DNA from: Hydractinia symbiolongicarpus | Lineage: Eukaryota > Cnidaria > Hydrozoa > Anthoathecata > Hydractiniidae | Direction: 5' to 3' | DNA length: 60,000 nt | Assembly (NCBI RefSeq): GCF_029227915.1 | Contig: NC_079889.1 | Location: 3,164,001-3,224,000 of the forward strand | Shown: positions 20,001 through 35,000 of the stretch, in pieces | Layout of the letters: each line of letters opens with the position of its first letter | Numbering within the stretch: position 1 is the stretch's first letter | Notes under the pieces: model-generated | Told to the model about the DNA's origin: nothing | The model's input: the letters and a program-made list of their open reading frames with translations, nothing else | The model's database searches: none | Translations under genes and position numbers: made by a program

Positions 20001-23000
20001 CACTTAGTATTTAACCCTGGATGTGTGAAGCCTATCAAAAGTCCTAAAATGCCTCATCAGAGCAAAAAATTGATTAAAGCGTCACTAAATGTTACTAAAA
20101 ATATTCTGGTTTTCAAAAATTATTTTTACTCACTTTTTGCATCAATAAAAAGTAATTATTATGAAGGGTGATGGGAATTATTTAACAAACAAAATTCATG
20201 TGCAAACCAATTTAATGACTTATGGTTAGCAGCAAGAACACAAAAACAACAAATTTTTATTCTCACATAGCCAATATGGCTGGCAGTGAGGCTTTTAAAA
20301 TTACAACATTTTTACAACATGTTGAAGAAAGTATGGTTTTGGGAATTTTCTGTAAATTTTAATTGACTTTGATTTTATAAACGTTTCAATATTTGCTAAT
20401 TTAGGGATATTATAGGGCTAATTTGAACAAACTTATGCTTCCAATGTTGGAAATGATAGAAATAATGAAATGTGTTGTATCTCCTTCGAATTCATATGGG
20501 TTTTGTTGTAGTTCACGATTTCCTAGAGTACCAGTCCTGCAGAACTTTATACATTAACCTTAAAAGTATTACCTGAGCATGTCACGCCATTGCCAGTGAA
20601 TCCAGTATTACATGTACATGTAAAAGCACCAAATGTGTTCAAACAGAGTGCATTGGCATTACAATTATCACTGTTTTCGTTACACTCGTGGATATCTGAG
20701 AAGAAAGTAAACAAATTACCAATATGATCATCTCGCAGGTAAAGCGGATTATAAATTTGTTGGTTAAGATGTTTTTTTTTGCAAACATGAACAGCACATA
20801 CTGCGCCTTTTTAAAACCATTTATTAAAGAGACAAAATCTTCGGCAGCAAAAATTTAAAAACATTGAGGAATTGCGACTGAAAAATTTTTTTAGGGTACA
20901 TGATTCATTTCAAAAATTCTTTTTTAGAGTAAAAAAAAACGAAACAATACGGCCAAGTCTCACTTAGGTGTTGTTACGAAAAAGTAGTGTAAATTTACCT
21001 GTACATGTGAAACCATTTCCTCTGAATCCACCGTTACACGTGCATCCGTAGCTACCAATGTTATTCAAACAGGTAGCCTGAGGGCTACATGCGGCTGTAC
21101 CAGCTGTACATTCATTAATGTCTAGTAAAAAAATTCATAAGTGTGGTAATACTGTATTAATTAAGAAGTTCACATACACTTTTATTGACCAAGTGTGACA
21201 TATCAGGTCTCAACAAAGTTGTTCTGATTCTTCTGTCTTACAGACAGTTTATGTGGAAGATGAGCTAACCCAGTTGCAGAGCCAAGCCATTTGCCGAGAT
21301 CTTGTCTAAATGCTATTTTCGATGAAATTTAAAATTACGTTTATATGTAGAGGCGAGCTGACCTGTTTACCGAGATCTCGCCTATTTTACCTGAGACCTC
21401 GGCAAGCAACCTGAATAAAACTCCATAAAACATTGACAATGCAGGTTGGCTCGCCTAGGCGAGATGATTTATTATAATCAAAATGTAACACCCCTAAAAC
21501 AAAACAAAAAACAACAACAACAACAAACAAACAACACAAACAAAACAAACAAAAAAACGTCTGACGGGCGGATAGACAGACAAATAGAAGAAAAACTTCT
21601 ATCTGATCGAAGGTGACTTACCTGAGCATACAATTCCAGTTCCAGAAAATCCAGGTCGGCAACTACAAGTGTAGCTACCAACAGTATTGGAACAAATTGC
21701 ATTAGTGTGGCATATAGATTCCCCGTTTGTACATTCGTTCTTGTCTAAGAAATTAAAAAGTTTAATATTGTCGTTGACTATAGACAGATCATTCTTTATT
21801 ATAACAAAACGTTTTTAACGACTTGTCACCCATAATGAGTAAATCATTAACCTAATCATTAACCTAAGTGGTCACACAGTTACAATACAGTAAATGGTTT
21901 CTTGTTCTCAACATGACTTGATGATCAACACCACCTTTAACTACATGTTAAAAACAAAATAAAATCTAGAATTTATTTGTAGTGTTGAAAATTAGTTTAT
22001 CCAACTTATGAAACGTTCTCCCAATAGGTCTTGATTGACTTTAGCGATTAATTATAGTCCGTGATTCAATTAAAAGCAGTTTTTGAAAATAAAAGTCAGC
22101 TAAGATGGAAACATTATTACAAGTAATACATACCGTTACATGTTGTGCCATCTCCTTCGAAACCTACGTTACACGTACATGTGAATCCAGCGCCGATTCG
22201 GTTAGTACATCTCGCATTGGAGTTACAGTTATGAGTTCCAATGGCACATTCATTAATATCTGTAAAAAAAATGTTTAATTGAAAATACTCTGTAAATCTA
22301 TCAATAATGCAATAAAATAATTAAACAACCGAAAAAAAAAAGGTCCCAGTTGATAAAACAGCAAGAAATTGGGAATATCCCCACTGTATGCATAAAACCT
22401 ATTCAATGAAAAAATATTTACCTGTGCACGTCTTTCCATCACCAGTATAAAACGTCTGACAAGTACATATGAAACTTCCTTGCGTGTCGAAGCAGTTAGC
22501 GTTTGGAGAGCAATCATGTGTGCCAGAGGTGCATTCGTTTATATCTAGAATTTTAACGGTTTATCAATAAAAAAATTCTTAGTGATATGTTTCCAACAAC
22601 AAAACACGAATACAGGAAGCGAAAAGACAATATCAACAACAGCAGTAGCTCATTAAGTATAGGCATTGATTCTGCATGCGAATTACAGAGAAACAAAAAT
22701 TAGCATTACAGCTACCAATGCTGTTCAGCCGAAATACAATGAAAATAAATAAAATAAATTACAACCAAATAATTCTGACTTGCAACTGTAATTAAATATT
22801 GACTTACTAGTACAGGTAACAGTGTTCCCACTACCCGTTTTAGTATATCCATTAGGACAGTCACAGATGTATCCTACACCAACCAACGGAGTTTGCACAC
22901 AAACTGCGTTGGTACCAGTACAAGGATTAGTAGTACATGGGTCTAAACGAATTTAATTTTTCTATTAAATCCACGTGCAACATAAATGTCTATATGTCAA

Positions 23001-26000
23001 TATTCCTATTGCTTAAATGCATTTTACGGAATGCTCTAACCAACAAACACCTTAAAGATTTTACTAACTGAAAAATCAACTTTTTCTTCTTTTAAATGAG
23101 ATTCAATTATAATTCTCTCTACATATTGCAATCTCTTACTTGAGCAATCAACTGAATTACACAAGACAAATCGGGAATTGTCACCAGGACATGCATTTGG
23201 ATCATTTAAAGGGGTTGGATCGGAACAAGTTCGAATTTGCCTTCTTTGGCATTGTCCATTACTGATACCGCAGTTACTTCCATCATTAGCCCAGTTGCTC
23301 CAAAATCCCAGTACTGCAATGAAAAGAAATTGAAAGCAATTTAATAGCACATTGGCGAACATACCAAGGTTATATTAAAAAAATGTGTATAAAAAATTCG
23401 GCATAAAGTCAAAGGAGATGTTTGACAAAATCTTTTACCCTAACTGCTAAGCATATTCTTCAGGTGGTAGCCTTAGTATAATGATGTGAAAATTTATGTA
23501 GAACTTTTTTGTGCCTACCTGGATTACAGTTTGACCCAGCGATTGGTTCGCATGTTCTTGAAACAGCGTTAAAGTATAACGGGCGATTATTATTTCCATT
23601 TGGACAAGTCAGTGCGATTTCAAATTCATTCGAACAATTTAAGTATTGTCGACAGTCATGCGTGCTAGTGGACAAGGGGTGCAGTCCATCAGCCTTTCTG
23701 TTGCATGCATTGGCTAAAAGTAAACAAATAAGTCATTTCACACATGAGAACCGTAAAAATAGTTCTTTAATAATAAATTTAATTGATTGAATAATTTATT
23801 AAAATTACACACGTTACTTAAACTCTCCGAAGATCAAAATGCTCACAACATTCACAGGTCTTTTTTTCTGACCATTTAATGAAAATATTACATAAAAATA
23901 TTAATGTTATCAAATCTTACATGGGCAAGCAGGATCTAAATTGCCTCGCCTACATCCACTTCCTGGAATGAACACATAGTCTGCACTGGGACAATCGCCG
24001 TTAGACAAAATGTTGTTAGGTGGACCCGAACAGATAAAGTAATCCTTGAAACAGGCCAAGTTTACAGGTGGGGTCAATGCCAGTGATTTTGAATAATCAC
24101 CAGCCGCTCTTCCAACACAAAACTGATCTAAAACAGGAGAGTAATATTTACAAAGTAGTGGCTAATTAACACAACGAAAGACGTTTAACCTGATTGGTCT
24201 TTGCAACTAAAAAGAAACAGGAAGTTCTATTCCTCTTAACGAAAACAAACAAACTATTTTTCAAGGAAATAATTTAAAAAGACAACAAAAACAAGTAACT
24301 AAATCCAATAAAGCGTAAGTAGGTTTCAAAACAAACTTTTGAAGTATCCGGAATAAAAAGAAACATAAACAGTCAATTCTTGTATTAAGAAATGTCTCCC
24401 GATCAATGTACATGTAAAATAACAGAAATTGAAATACTTAAAGGGGCTACGAAACAAGCTCTTGATATTTGACTGATTACTGACTTGCACAAAAGTCGAG
24501 CTTATGTTTAAAAATAAATCTTTGAGGAGCAGAAAGACATCTGCTATTAGTCTGTTTATTACACACTGTCATTTAGAATGTGTGCAAATGTAAAGTAACG
24601 TCAATGATGAAGATCTTACTGGAACCGTTTCGTAGTTCTTTTGAAGAGAAACATGATCCTGCCTGTTATATTAACAATTATGAACCATTATAAACAACTA
24701 AGATATGTACCTCCACAAGATGGGGGTGTGATTTGGCAAGTTGCATTTTGGAATTGTTCAATTGAAATTCCTTGACAGGTTGAACCACCACCAAGAGGTG
24801 TAGGATTGGTACAGGAACGTGTTCTTCGTTGTAATTGCACACCACCTGTGCCACAGGTAACGGAACACGAGCTTCCGCTGACATATGACCAGGAAGCCCA
24901 CAATGAAATACCTCCATCTACAAACAAGTAAAGACATTGCAAAAGCCACCTATTTGCACTCTGACAGAGAAAAAACATAGTTCGCACTATTAATGAAATA
25001 TTTCGTTTAAGATGAGAGCAAATAAATTATGACGTGCACAGGAATAAAAGAAAAGTATTTTCGGAAATATTTTGTGCATCATTCACATCTCTGAGGATGA
25101 TGTGCAAAGTGAGGAATTATACATGCTCTCAAACACAAGTTTTCAACGCAAGTATTACCAAAAAGGTTTCCCTACCTCTCCAACATCCTTGAGTTGCAGG
25201 TAATGTAGATTGGCATCTCCTTAATGCAATGTTATAGAATGGATTTGCACCACTGCAAGTAGCTGAAACAGCACCCGAGGAAGTACAGCTGAAATAGCCT
25301 CTACAATACGATTCACGGGGATCATCTTGGAATGGAAAACCGTTTACAGTGATTGATTTACCAATACAGACATAACCTAAAAAGAAAATCATTTAAAATT
25401 GATCTACAAGATTTGTTGTATCAGTTCCATATTTGCACGAATATAGGGTTTGAAACAGCTTTTCAAAATGTGGTTTCGACAGATTACTGTAGGACTGTGC
25501 TTAAACATCAATGCTTTTGCGTCTCTTAGGAAGTGTATCACAATAACACTGAAGATCGGGTGTTGAGCAACAGTGACGTAATACAAGAGATGTCGCATGG
25601 TAATTATTGATTTTAATGGGAACAAATAAAATCTAAATAAAAAATAAGCCAACCTGGGTATCCACATGATTGGGGTGCATCACCAACAATACATTCCCAA
25701 ACACCATTCCTGAATCCAAAATATTCACCAGTTGCTGAGATCTGACAAGAGCGTGTTGTTCGATACAAATTTGAGCTACAACTGTAGTAACTTGCACTAC
25801 ATTGATTTCCTGCTGTTAGTGGATAATCACCTGCTCTACCTTGTCTTCCACCAGGTAGACAGTCAGGATCTAAATAGGTGTAACAGACAATCTCACTTTA
25901 ATAGATTGACTTAAGCTGTCGAAAAAATACAATCATAGAATTTAATATTGGCTTTGCAAAGAGTGAGCTTGCAGCGAGGGGAAAAAGACAGTACAATTTT

Positions 26001-29000
26001 AAATTAAAAATATTCGTTTTATTGAGCACAGGTACAAATTGTTCTCTAAATGATACAAAAATGATGATAGTAAAGTGTTTTTTAAAAGAATTTGGGTGAC
26101 AACGAGAAATGTGTTAAACAAATACAAGTTAAGCGAATTATAGTCTAAAATAAATTTTTTTATACGCAACACAATATTAAGAGTTCTCATCAATACGAAA
26201 TAGTGTAGTATTAATAGTATTACTTGCCTATAGCTTCATGATTTCACCAAAAAAAAATCGCGAGCTACTTACGTTGGCACCTGAGGGCATCAAAGTTCGG
26301 AGAACAAGAAGCGCCATTGAAGTACGTGTTTGGGGCACATGTTCTCAGCAGCGTAGTTTGTGATTGACATTCATAATATGTTGTACAAGAATTGTCACCA
26401 TCCAAACTCATCACATGACCATTAGGTCGTCCAATACAGCGATAATCTAAAATAATTCGAATAATCCTCGCTTATATGTAAACATTAACTGAAGTAGCAA
26501 ACTAATCTCAACCTACAATTACACCAAGCTAGTTATACGTAATAAGATACCTAAACTTTGACCAATTAACATTTTGTTTATGCCTGGTTTCATACGACGT
26601 TTTATCAATACATTGATTAATAAAACACTTTGCACATAAAAAAGGTAATTTAGGAAATGATAATACATGAACAAACGTTCAAAATAAAAATTGTTTTTTT
26701 TTTTGAAGCAACAACGCTGACGATTTAATGACAAAAAGTAAAACACATGGATTTATTATTAGAGAAAAAGCTGTGTAGCTGATTTAAGCTGTAGGAGAAA
26801 CGTGGCTAAAACGGTACTTACTGGCACAGGTTGTTGCGGGTGGACTTGGAGTACACACACCAGCCAAGGTTTGAGCATTTGTAATTAAAAAGTAATTATT
26901 TACTGCACAATTTCTTGTTTCGTAAAAGTTTGGAGGTGTTGTGCTTCCTCCTGAGCAGAATGCATGATCTGCAAAACAACTTGAACCATCCTGTCGGTAT
27001 ATTCCAGCAGCAAGATTACGTGGACTGACAAGGCAAAATTTATCTAAACACAATTATATTTGCATCATGAAAAAGAAAAAGAAAAGAAAAACTAATTAAT
27101 TTATGGTGGATGTTAAACGGAATATAAGTACAAGACATAAGTACAATAATTTCAGTTCAACACACATTGCCTAAGAATTACAAATCATAGGTATTAGTGG
27201 ACACCTGATATTTACGGGCAAAAACATCAGAGGATGCTCATTTGATAAGAATCATAGAAAGTCTCAACATCTTACGTTGACAATGAATTCCGGGGTATGT
27301 TGCCGAACAAGATTGAACATAGGTAAGATTAAACATAGGTATTAGTGGACACCTGATATTTACGGGCAAAAACATCAGACGATGCTCATTTGATAAGAAT
27401 CATAGAAAGTCTCAACATCTTACGTTGACAATGAATTCCGGGGTATGTTGCCGAACAAGATTGAGTATTTCTATTGTAATATCCAGCACATGTGTCGTAA
27501 AACGTTCTTCGCTGATTCACACAGTCATAATATGCTCCACAAGTGTCATCTTCCACATAACGCCCGTTAGACCGTCCAGCACATTGTGGATCTAAAAGTT
27601 TATGCTTTCACATGTACAAGGAACACGTTAGACGTTTAGTTTTGCAGACTCCAAGTATATTGAAAGAGGAAATATTTTGTATGTATTTTATTTTTTTAAA
27701 AAATCAGTGCAAGACACCTCTAAGTAGTTAGAGGGTATTAGTAATATCTCATTGGCAAAGGAATGGATAACACTTACGTATGCAGTTTTGGTCAGGGTAA
27801 ACAGCTACACATGTTCTTAATACATTGTTGTAAAAGGGAGTTGGAGAATTGCATGCTCGTATTGATAATTGGAAGTTTGTACATTGATAGTACGATGTGC
27901 ATGTTTCATTGACGCGATCATAACTGCCATCAACACGACCAGTACACAAATAATCTATAAAGGTTTTAAAAAACAGGCATAATACAGGTATGACATTCCT
28001 CGGTATATGAATGAAAACGTCGAGTTTACCTGAGAACCATCAATTCAATTGAAATAAAGATTTTGCATTGCTTAAGGGTGTAATTAAATTTTTACCAGGG
28101 TGTCTAGTGAATTTATTGGATCAAATTCTAGGTTTTTCAGTATCATAAATTTAGTAGTATCTTGAGTTTTCAGGGTTTTTGTTTGATTTTTTATTAAATA
28201 TTCCCTCTTAAATAATATATTCTTATTTAGAAAAGAGATTTCGTACACCTTAAAAGTACAGGTACAATAAGTCTATTTCAATAGTTTTGGAAAACTAGTC
28301 GAAACTAGTCATAACTAGTCAAAACTAGTCATAATTTTCACGGTTTATAAAGAATCTCAATTTTAGAGTTCTTGTCCAAACGAAAAGTTTTAGGGTGTGT
28401 TAGACACCCTGTATTTATTATCTCGCAACAAGATGCTGTGCAACAGTTTCTACGTTGGTTTTTTGACAACGTGTTTCTAATAAAGTCATAACTATGTCTA
28501 CCAAGCAACTGTTTTGTGAATGTTGTGGTGTAAATGGTGTAAAAATTAAAAAAAAAAATCTGTAACTCAAAAGTATCTGAGGATTAAAACAAAACTCAAA
28601 TTTCCTGTTATGTTTGGAAATTAAGCGGCTATAAATATAATTGTTCCCGTGCTACTGCCACATTTTTTATTATACACCATACATCCCTCAAACACATGTC
28701 TTTTTTACAAAGCAACAAAACCAAAACCATGTTTAAGTTGGTAAAGTGCAGGTATGAAGTTAGTTTTCATCAAAAACATCAAAATGATATCTTTAAAGGT
28801 TTCTTACTTGAGCATGTTGCTTGAGGTGGATTTCCAGCCATACATTGCTGTGATACTGGATCAAAATAAACACCATTTGACGTCAAGCCACAGGATAACT
28901 CAGTTTTCTGTAACAGAGCATCACAGAAATAGTACAGATGACTGCATGAAGCTGTTGATAGTCCATGATTGATTGAATAGTTTTGATTAGGGGCTTTTCC

Positions 29001-32000
29001 ATTACAGAACGGATCTAAAACATGTGTTATGATTATATGTTAATTACAAACACAAGCCGTTCAGAATGATAAAAATCGATCAATCCTTAAATATGCGCAT
29101 GCATTTGGATGAAAAAAACCGCTAACCTGGGGTACACTGAAGATTTATCTTGATAGCACACATAGACAATGTTGTATCGTACTGTGTTCCAGCTGGACAA
29201 GTGTGACAAATATGAATAAAGCTCTGACTGTTATCTGCTGTTCTCATGCAAACGCAATAGAAAGAGCGGTTTGCTGGATCGAAAACAATTTGATTATCTC
29301 CTGCATTCTGGATAGTACATATATCTACACAAAATGATTAATGTTTAAAAAACAGTAGTGTGGGAGCATAGAAACACAACGTTTTAAAGGATCGCACTTA
29401 TCAATCATTTTTACTTACCTGGACATCTTTGCGTGTTGCATTCTTTTGTCTGACGTTGACTGGTCCCTACACAAGTGCTGCCTCCAAACTGAGGGGTTGG
29501 ATTTGTACATGATCTAACTTCTCTAATTACTCCAGTACCACAAGTCCTACTGCAAGAACCACTTTCTGTCCAAGCAGACCAACCTCCATTAACTAAAGAA
29601 AAGAAGATGTGATTTCATGATTACTTCACAATTTAAAAAGCTTTTGATTATAATTTTGCTTATTTGATATAGATTATTGCGAAAATTCTCTCTTGGGTAC
29701 AAACAATATTGTGTCATCTGTTAATTTTGGACAATAAAGGTTGATTATGCAACGTGCTCTGCTGCAGCATTTAATCTTATGGCTACAATAGTCCTTAAGA
29801 ATACCATTCTTCTATGTAAATGAAAGTATGAGTAAGCCGTTCTGACAGGAAGTTCTACAACCAATTGGAAACTTTTAAGCTATAATTTAGAATTTGTTTC
29901 TACACTTTGACGCATTAAAAAACGTTTGTTTTCTTTAACAAAATGTGTTTAGATTATCAAAAAAAAGTGGCAGAAATTTTGATATTATAATGATACTCCA
30001 TAATTCTAAGTAAGTTTTGCAAACAGTATGTTCAAAGAAAGCATACCACAAAAACATTGCGTGAAACATTCTGCACAATTTTTTCCCTCTGATATTTAAA
30101 ATGATCACTGTTCTTTAAGATTCATTCACAGGGTCATGAAAAGTACAAACAAGTTTCTTCAGAAAAGGAATGTGATAGAAAACTAGCTTAAGTGTGCTAT
30201 TTTCAATCAATCATCCTGAAAAGTTAAAATATGCAGCACACTCAAAAGCACTTGAATAATACTTTACGCATGTTTTGTGTCAAAACGCACCAAAATATTC
30301 GGGAAAGCCTTTACAACACATGTGTGAAATAATAAAAAAATAAGAAATTAATTCTTTGACATGTTAAGTACTTACTCGGGCAGTTAACAAGGAAGCAATC
30401 AATTGTTTGTGAACTATCAGCAGGATTGCAGTTGTTGCCACCAAACTGGGGTGGGGGGTTGTTGCAAAGACGTCGTTGAAGTTGCCTTCCTTGGCCACAA
30501 GTTCGTGAGCATGTCCCTTCATTTGCCCAACTTCCCCAACCACCATGAACTAAAGAATTAAAATATTTTAGATTTTAAGACTTTTAATTTTAGCTTTACT
30601 TAAACCAATTTTCCATTGTTAATGTAGTCAACACTGCAGTATTATTTTGCTGTGAAGAGAAAGATATATTACACTTATTAAAATTAATAAACTTGTTAAT
30701 GTATATCTGGAAAGTTATACAACATACTTGGACAAGACCCATCATTGCACGCAATATTGCTAGTAGAAGCTCCATCACAGGTTGATCCGCCATTAGCTGG
30801 TGCAGGATTTGTGCAAGTACGGGTTCTTGCTCGAATGCCATTTCCACAAGTCTGTGAGCATGATCCATCAACCCAAGCACTCCATTGACCATGGACTAGA
30901 AATATAAGCATTATATTATTATCTACATGTGCATTTTAATTTTGTCTCCAATTGTTTTGCTGTAATAAGTTATGTTCACTTTGCAACACTCTGTTGTACA
31001 AATAAATATTTAGCTGCACTTTAAATTACAGAATTCGAATGGTAACACAATCTTTCTATGGATAAAATTATAGCTTATTTACTGTATATTTAAATTGAAT
31101 AAACATAAAATGCATAATCTGTTTAATCTACAGGAGACTTTTCAAAAAATAAAGAAAATCGTAAAGGAAAATAGAACATTGGACTAATAAATAATTTAAC
31201 TATTGTAAATAAGTCATTTGTACCTGCACTGAGAAAGATTTTTATACTTATTCAAGCATTAAAATTTGCAATTTTGCCTTTTCCACAACAAGACTAAAGT
31301 AATCTATATTAAACAGACATGTATAAAAAATGATATATTATCTTGAAATTTTCAAACCACACGCTTCAGGTGCTTCTGATCAGCAGCGATGTGAGTACTA
31401 TTTTAGGGTTTATAATTGTGTGAAGATTGTGCAAATTACGAAAACATGTTTTACCTGGACATGCACCATTGTTGCATTGTACTTGCAATGTTGATGAGCC
31501 AACACAGCTATTTCCTCCATTACTTGGTGCTGGATTATTACAAAGACGCGAGCGTGTCAACGTACCCAAGCCACATGATACAGAACATGCACTATTTGCC
31601 CAGGATCCCCAGTTTCCATGAACTATAAAAATATAAATACAATGCTTAAAAAATAATTAATAACCAAAAAAATATAAAATTAAAAACATTTACTAGACTA
31701 TAGAATAATAACAATAAAAGGCAACATGTACTTTCAATTTATGGCTTATCTACATTATATTTCTTCTCAATAATCAAATCATTGACAACTTTTTGAGATG
31801 ATAATGGCAATATCTCAACAGGTTACCGTAAATTTATTTTACTAAGAAAAAATATAATGCAGATTACGTTTTACGTTCTTTTATTCCTTACAGTTACTGC
31901 ATTGGTTATGACTTTAGAGATTACATATACTTTTATAATCAGAATGTAAGGCAAAAAAGATTCTAATCCACTTTTCTATCAATGATAACGTTTGATAATT

Positions 32001-35000
32001 TTTTTATCAATCCAATATGGTACACTTTAGCATTTAAAACACATTAGCAGGACTATAAAACTGACTTGGACATGGTCCTTCGTTGCATGGAACGGAAGTA
32101 ACTGCTGATCCAGAGCATGATAAACCACCATTTGCTGGCGCTGGGTTGCTGCATGTTCTTGTTCTTTGTCGTGTACCACTACCACATGTGAGTGAGCATG
32201 TGCCATCGACCCAAGGAGCCCAATTGCCATTTACTAAAAAATAATATAATTTACAAAAAGAGTAATGAATTCTAATGTCACCTGTAATTCAGACTCACAC
32301 GATGACAAGAATCAATATTTACATTATTTACATACATACTCTTTAGGTTTTCAAATTTAATTTAAAAAAAATATATCACTGTCACTTTAAAATCACATCT
32401 TCTGGGTAGAACTACAAAATATTCGGTTTCGGATTACCTGGACATAAGCCAACAGTACAAGTTACTGTGTCTGTTCTCGAACCTGGGCAAGTTTCACCAC
32501 CATTGCTAGGTGGTGGGTTGTTACAAAAACGTGTTCTTGTTCGTGTACCTGATCCACAAGTTACAGAACATGAGCCACCAACCCAATTTCCCCAGAAACC
32601 ATGAACTATAATTAAAATAATATAAGTAAACTATTTTCACAATATTACTGATGGATCGCATGTATAATTTTATAAGTGATTATTTTTTTGATTATTAATA
32701 TGATCATGAACAAGTGAGTTTATTCTTGACAACGTTTCGGCAGTTGCAGCTGTTGTCGACGGGCAATGACTAAAATCTTATTTGGATATTTATTATTAAA
32801 GGAGATAATTAAAATTGTATTTAACAAATAGATCACAGTAATTAAAGAAATTAATTTTTTGTAGAACCTAGATGGAAACGAAAGATTGATTAAGATCCTT
32901 TCTTCTACACTTTGCTTGTCTCAAATCAATTTGCACTTTTTCTAAATGTTCGCTTTCTAAAGTGCAGTTAACTACATTGGAAAAAAAGTGCAAATTGGTC
33001 ACAGAGGTGATTAAGAAGGTAGGTTTGACTGACACTAATTGGTATATTGTCAAATGCTCTTAAAAACAGAGCATCATCATCAAAGACTGAAAGTAATAAC
33101 TAACTTTAAAACACACTACACATATTCACAGGAATTTAGTCATAACAACAGATTTTGTTGGCTTGTAAGCAAAAAATAATTTCTGTATTTTTAATAAATT
33201 TTACTGTTTTTCTTTTAATAAATTTTGCTATTTTTTAAATTGCAAACGTTGCCGTACCTGGACATGGGCCATCATTGCAAGTTAATTGCTCAATCTGAGA
33301 TCCAATGCATGGGTTTCCACCGTTTGCTGGAGCTGGATTGTTACATTCACGATTTCTAGTTACCAAACCAAATCCGCATGTTGTTGAACAAGTGGAGTTC
33401 ACCCAGGATCCCCAATTTCCATGAACTAAAGTTATAAAAAAATAAGTACAAAATTTAACTTAATACTTTATCCAAAGAAATATTTTAATTTAAAGAAGCC
33501 CTGGTGCTCAGTAATTCTGAGGGATCTCCACAAAAGTTTAGTTGCAAATTCCTATTTTTTTTAATTTTTAAAGGTTTATTTACACAAAATTGGTTGGTTT
33601 TATGATTTACAAAAGTTCATCCAGTGAAAATACATGAGAAATAACTTCGATTTATCTGACGAATAAAGACAAGTTGTAGTGCAAAATCAGTAATGCGGAA
33701 CAAGGGATAATTTTGGCATTCGAGTTAAAAACTGAGGTTCAGTTAGTTAAATCCTTGTCAAAACAGCAATTTATCTTACATCTTTTTTACGTTAATACAT
33801 ATTTCTAATTTTTTGTATTCATAATGTGTAATAAACTTTATCTTGTCTACATTAAAAGATTTGATATCGAATAAAGCAATATATCCAAAATTATTTTTTA
33901 CTTTTTTATTGTTTACTGTTAAAAAACAAACATAAAGAGAAAAAGATTTACTTGGACATAATCCTTCGTTGCATGAAATCTGATCTGCGTTTGATCCTTG
34001 ACATTGATTTCCACCATTTGCAGGAACTGGATTGTTGCATTGACGGGTTCGTGCTCTTTGCCCATTTCCACAAGTTCTTGAGCAAGATCCAGCAACCCAA
34101 CTTCCCCAATTGCCGTGTACTACCAAAAGAAAGGAGATTAAACATTCACAAAAACTAAATGTTAAAAGTAAATGTTGTTTTGCATGGCATTAGAACAGCT
34201 TGTACGAAAAATGAAAACAGTTTAGAAATGCAGATTCAGAAGGATTTACCTGGACATAATCCCAAATTACACACAATCTGATCAGTGCTAGAACCAGCGC
34301 AAGGATTTCCATTATTTGCAGGGGCTGGGTTGTTACACACTCGCGTTCTAGCCCTAACACCATTTCCACATGTTGCCGAGCAAGATCCAGCAACCCAACT
34401 TCCCCAGCTACCATGTACTAAAATAGATAGATGATTATTTTTATATGTCAAAAGATCATTGCTGGGAATTAATTAGGTGGATGGAGCAATTATATGGAAC
34501 ACTTTTAAACAGCCATATAATACTACAGCATGAATAAAGTAAAAAAAACAAGCATGAACCATGCAGGAAATGTTAAATTAAAAAAAATTGCTTTATTGCT
34601 TTATCTGCTGTATGTTTGTTTCATAATTTTTGCACAAAGAAGGTAATGCAAGGTGCTTATATTTGCAAACCCGAACTATTCTAGAAATTTTTTATTTTTA
34701 CATTGCAGATTTCAAGAAAAGGAAGACTAAATATGTAAACACATTTTATGTATTGCTTTAATTCCATTACATTTAAACAAGAATTGATAGGGTATTTATA
34801 AGGCAAGTTTTTTCGTTGTCTGCAAAATGTTCTAGAAAGTTAAGGATTGTATATATACCTGGACACAGGCCCTCATTACATGTGATTTGGTCAGTACTAG
34901 CTCCCGCACAAGGATTTCCACCATTCGCTGGGGCTGGGCTGTTACACACTCGTGTTCGAGATCTCATACCACTACCACATGTTGCAGAACAAGAGCTAGC

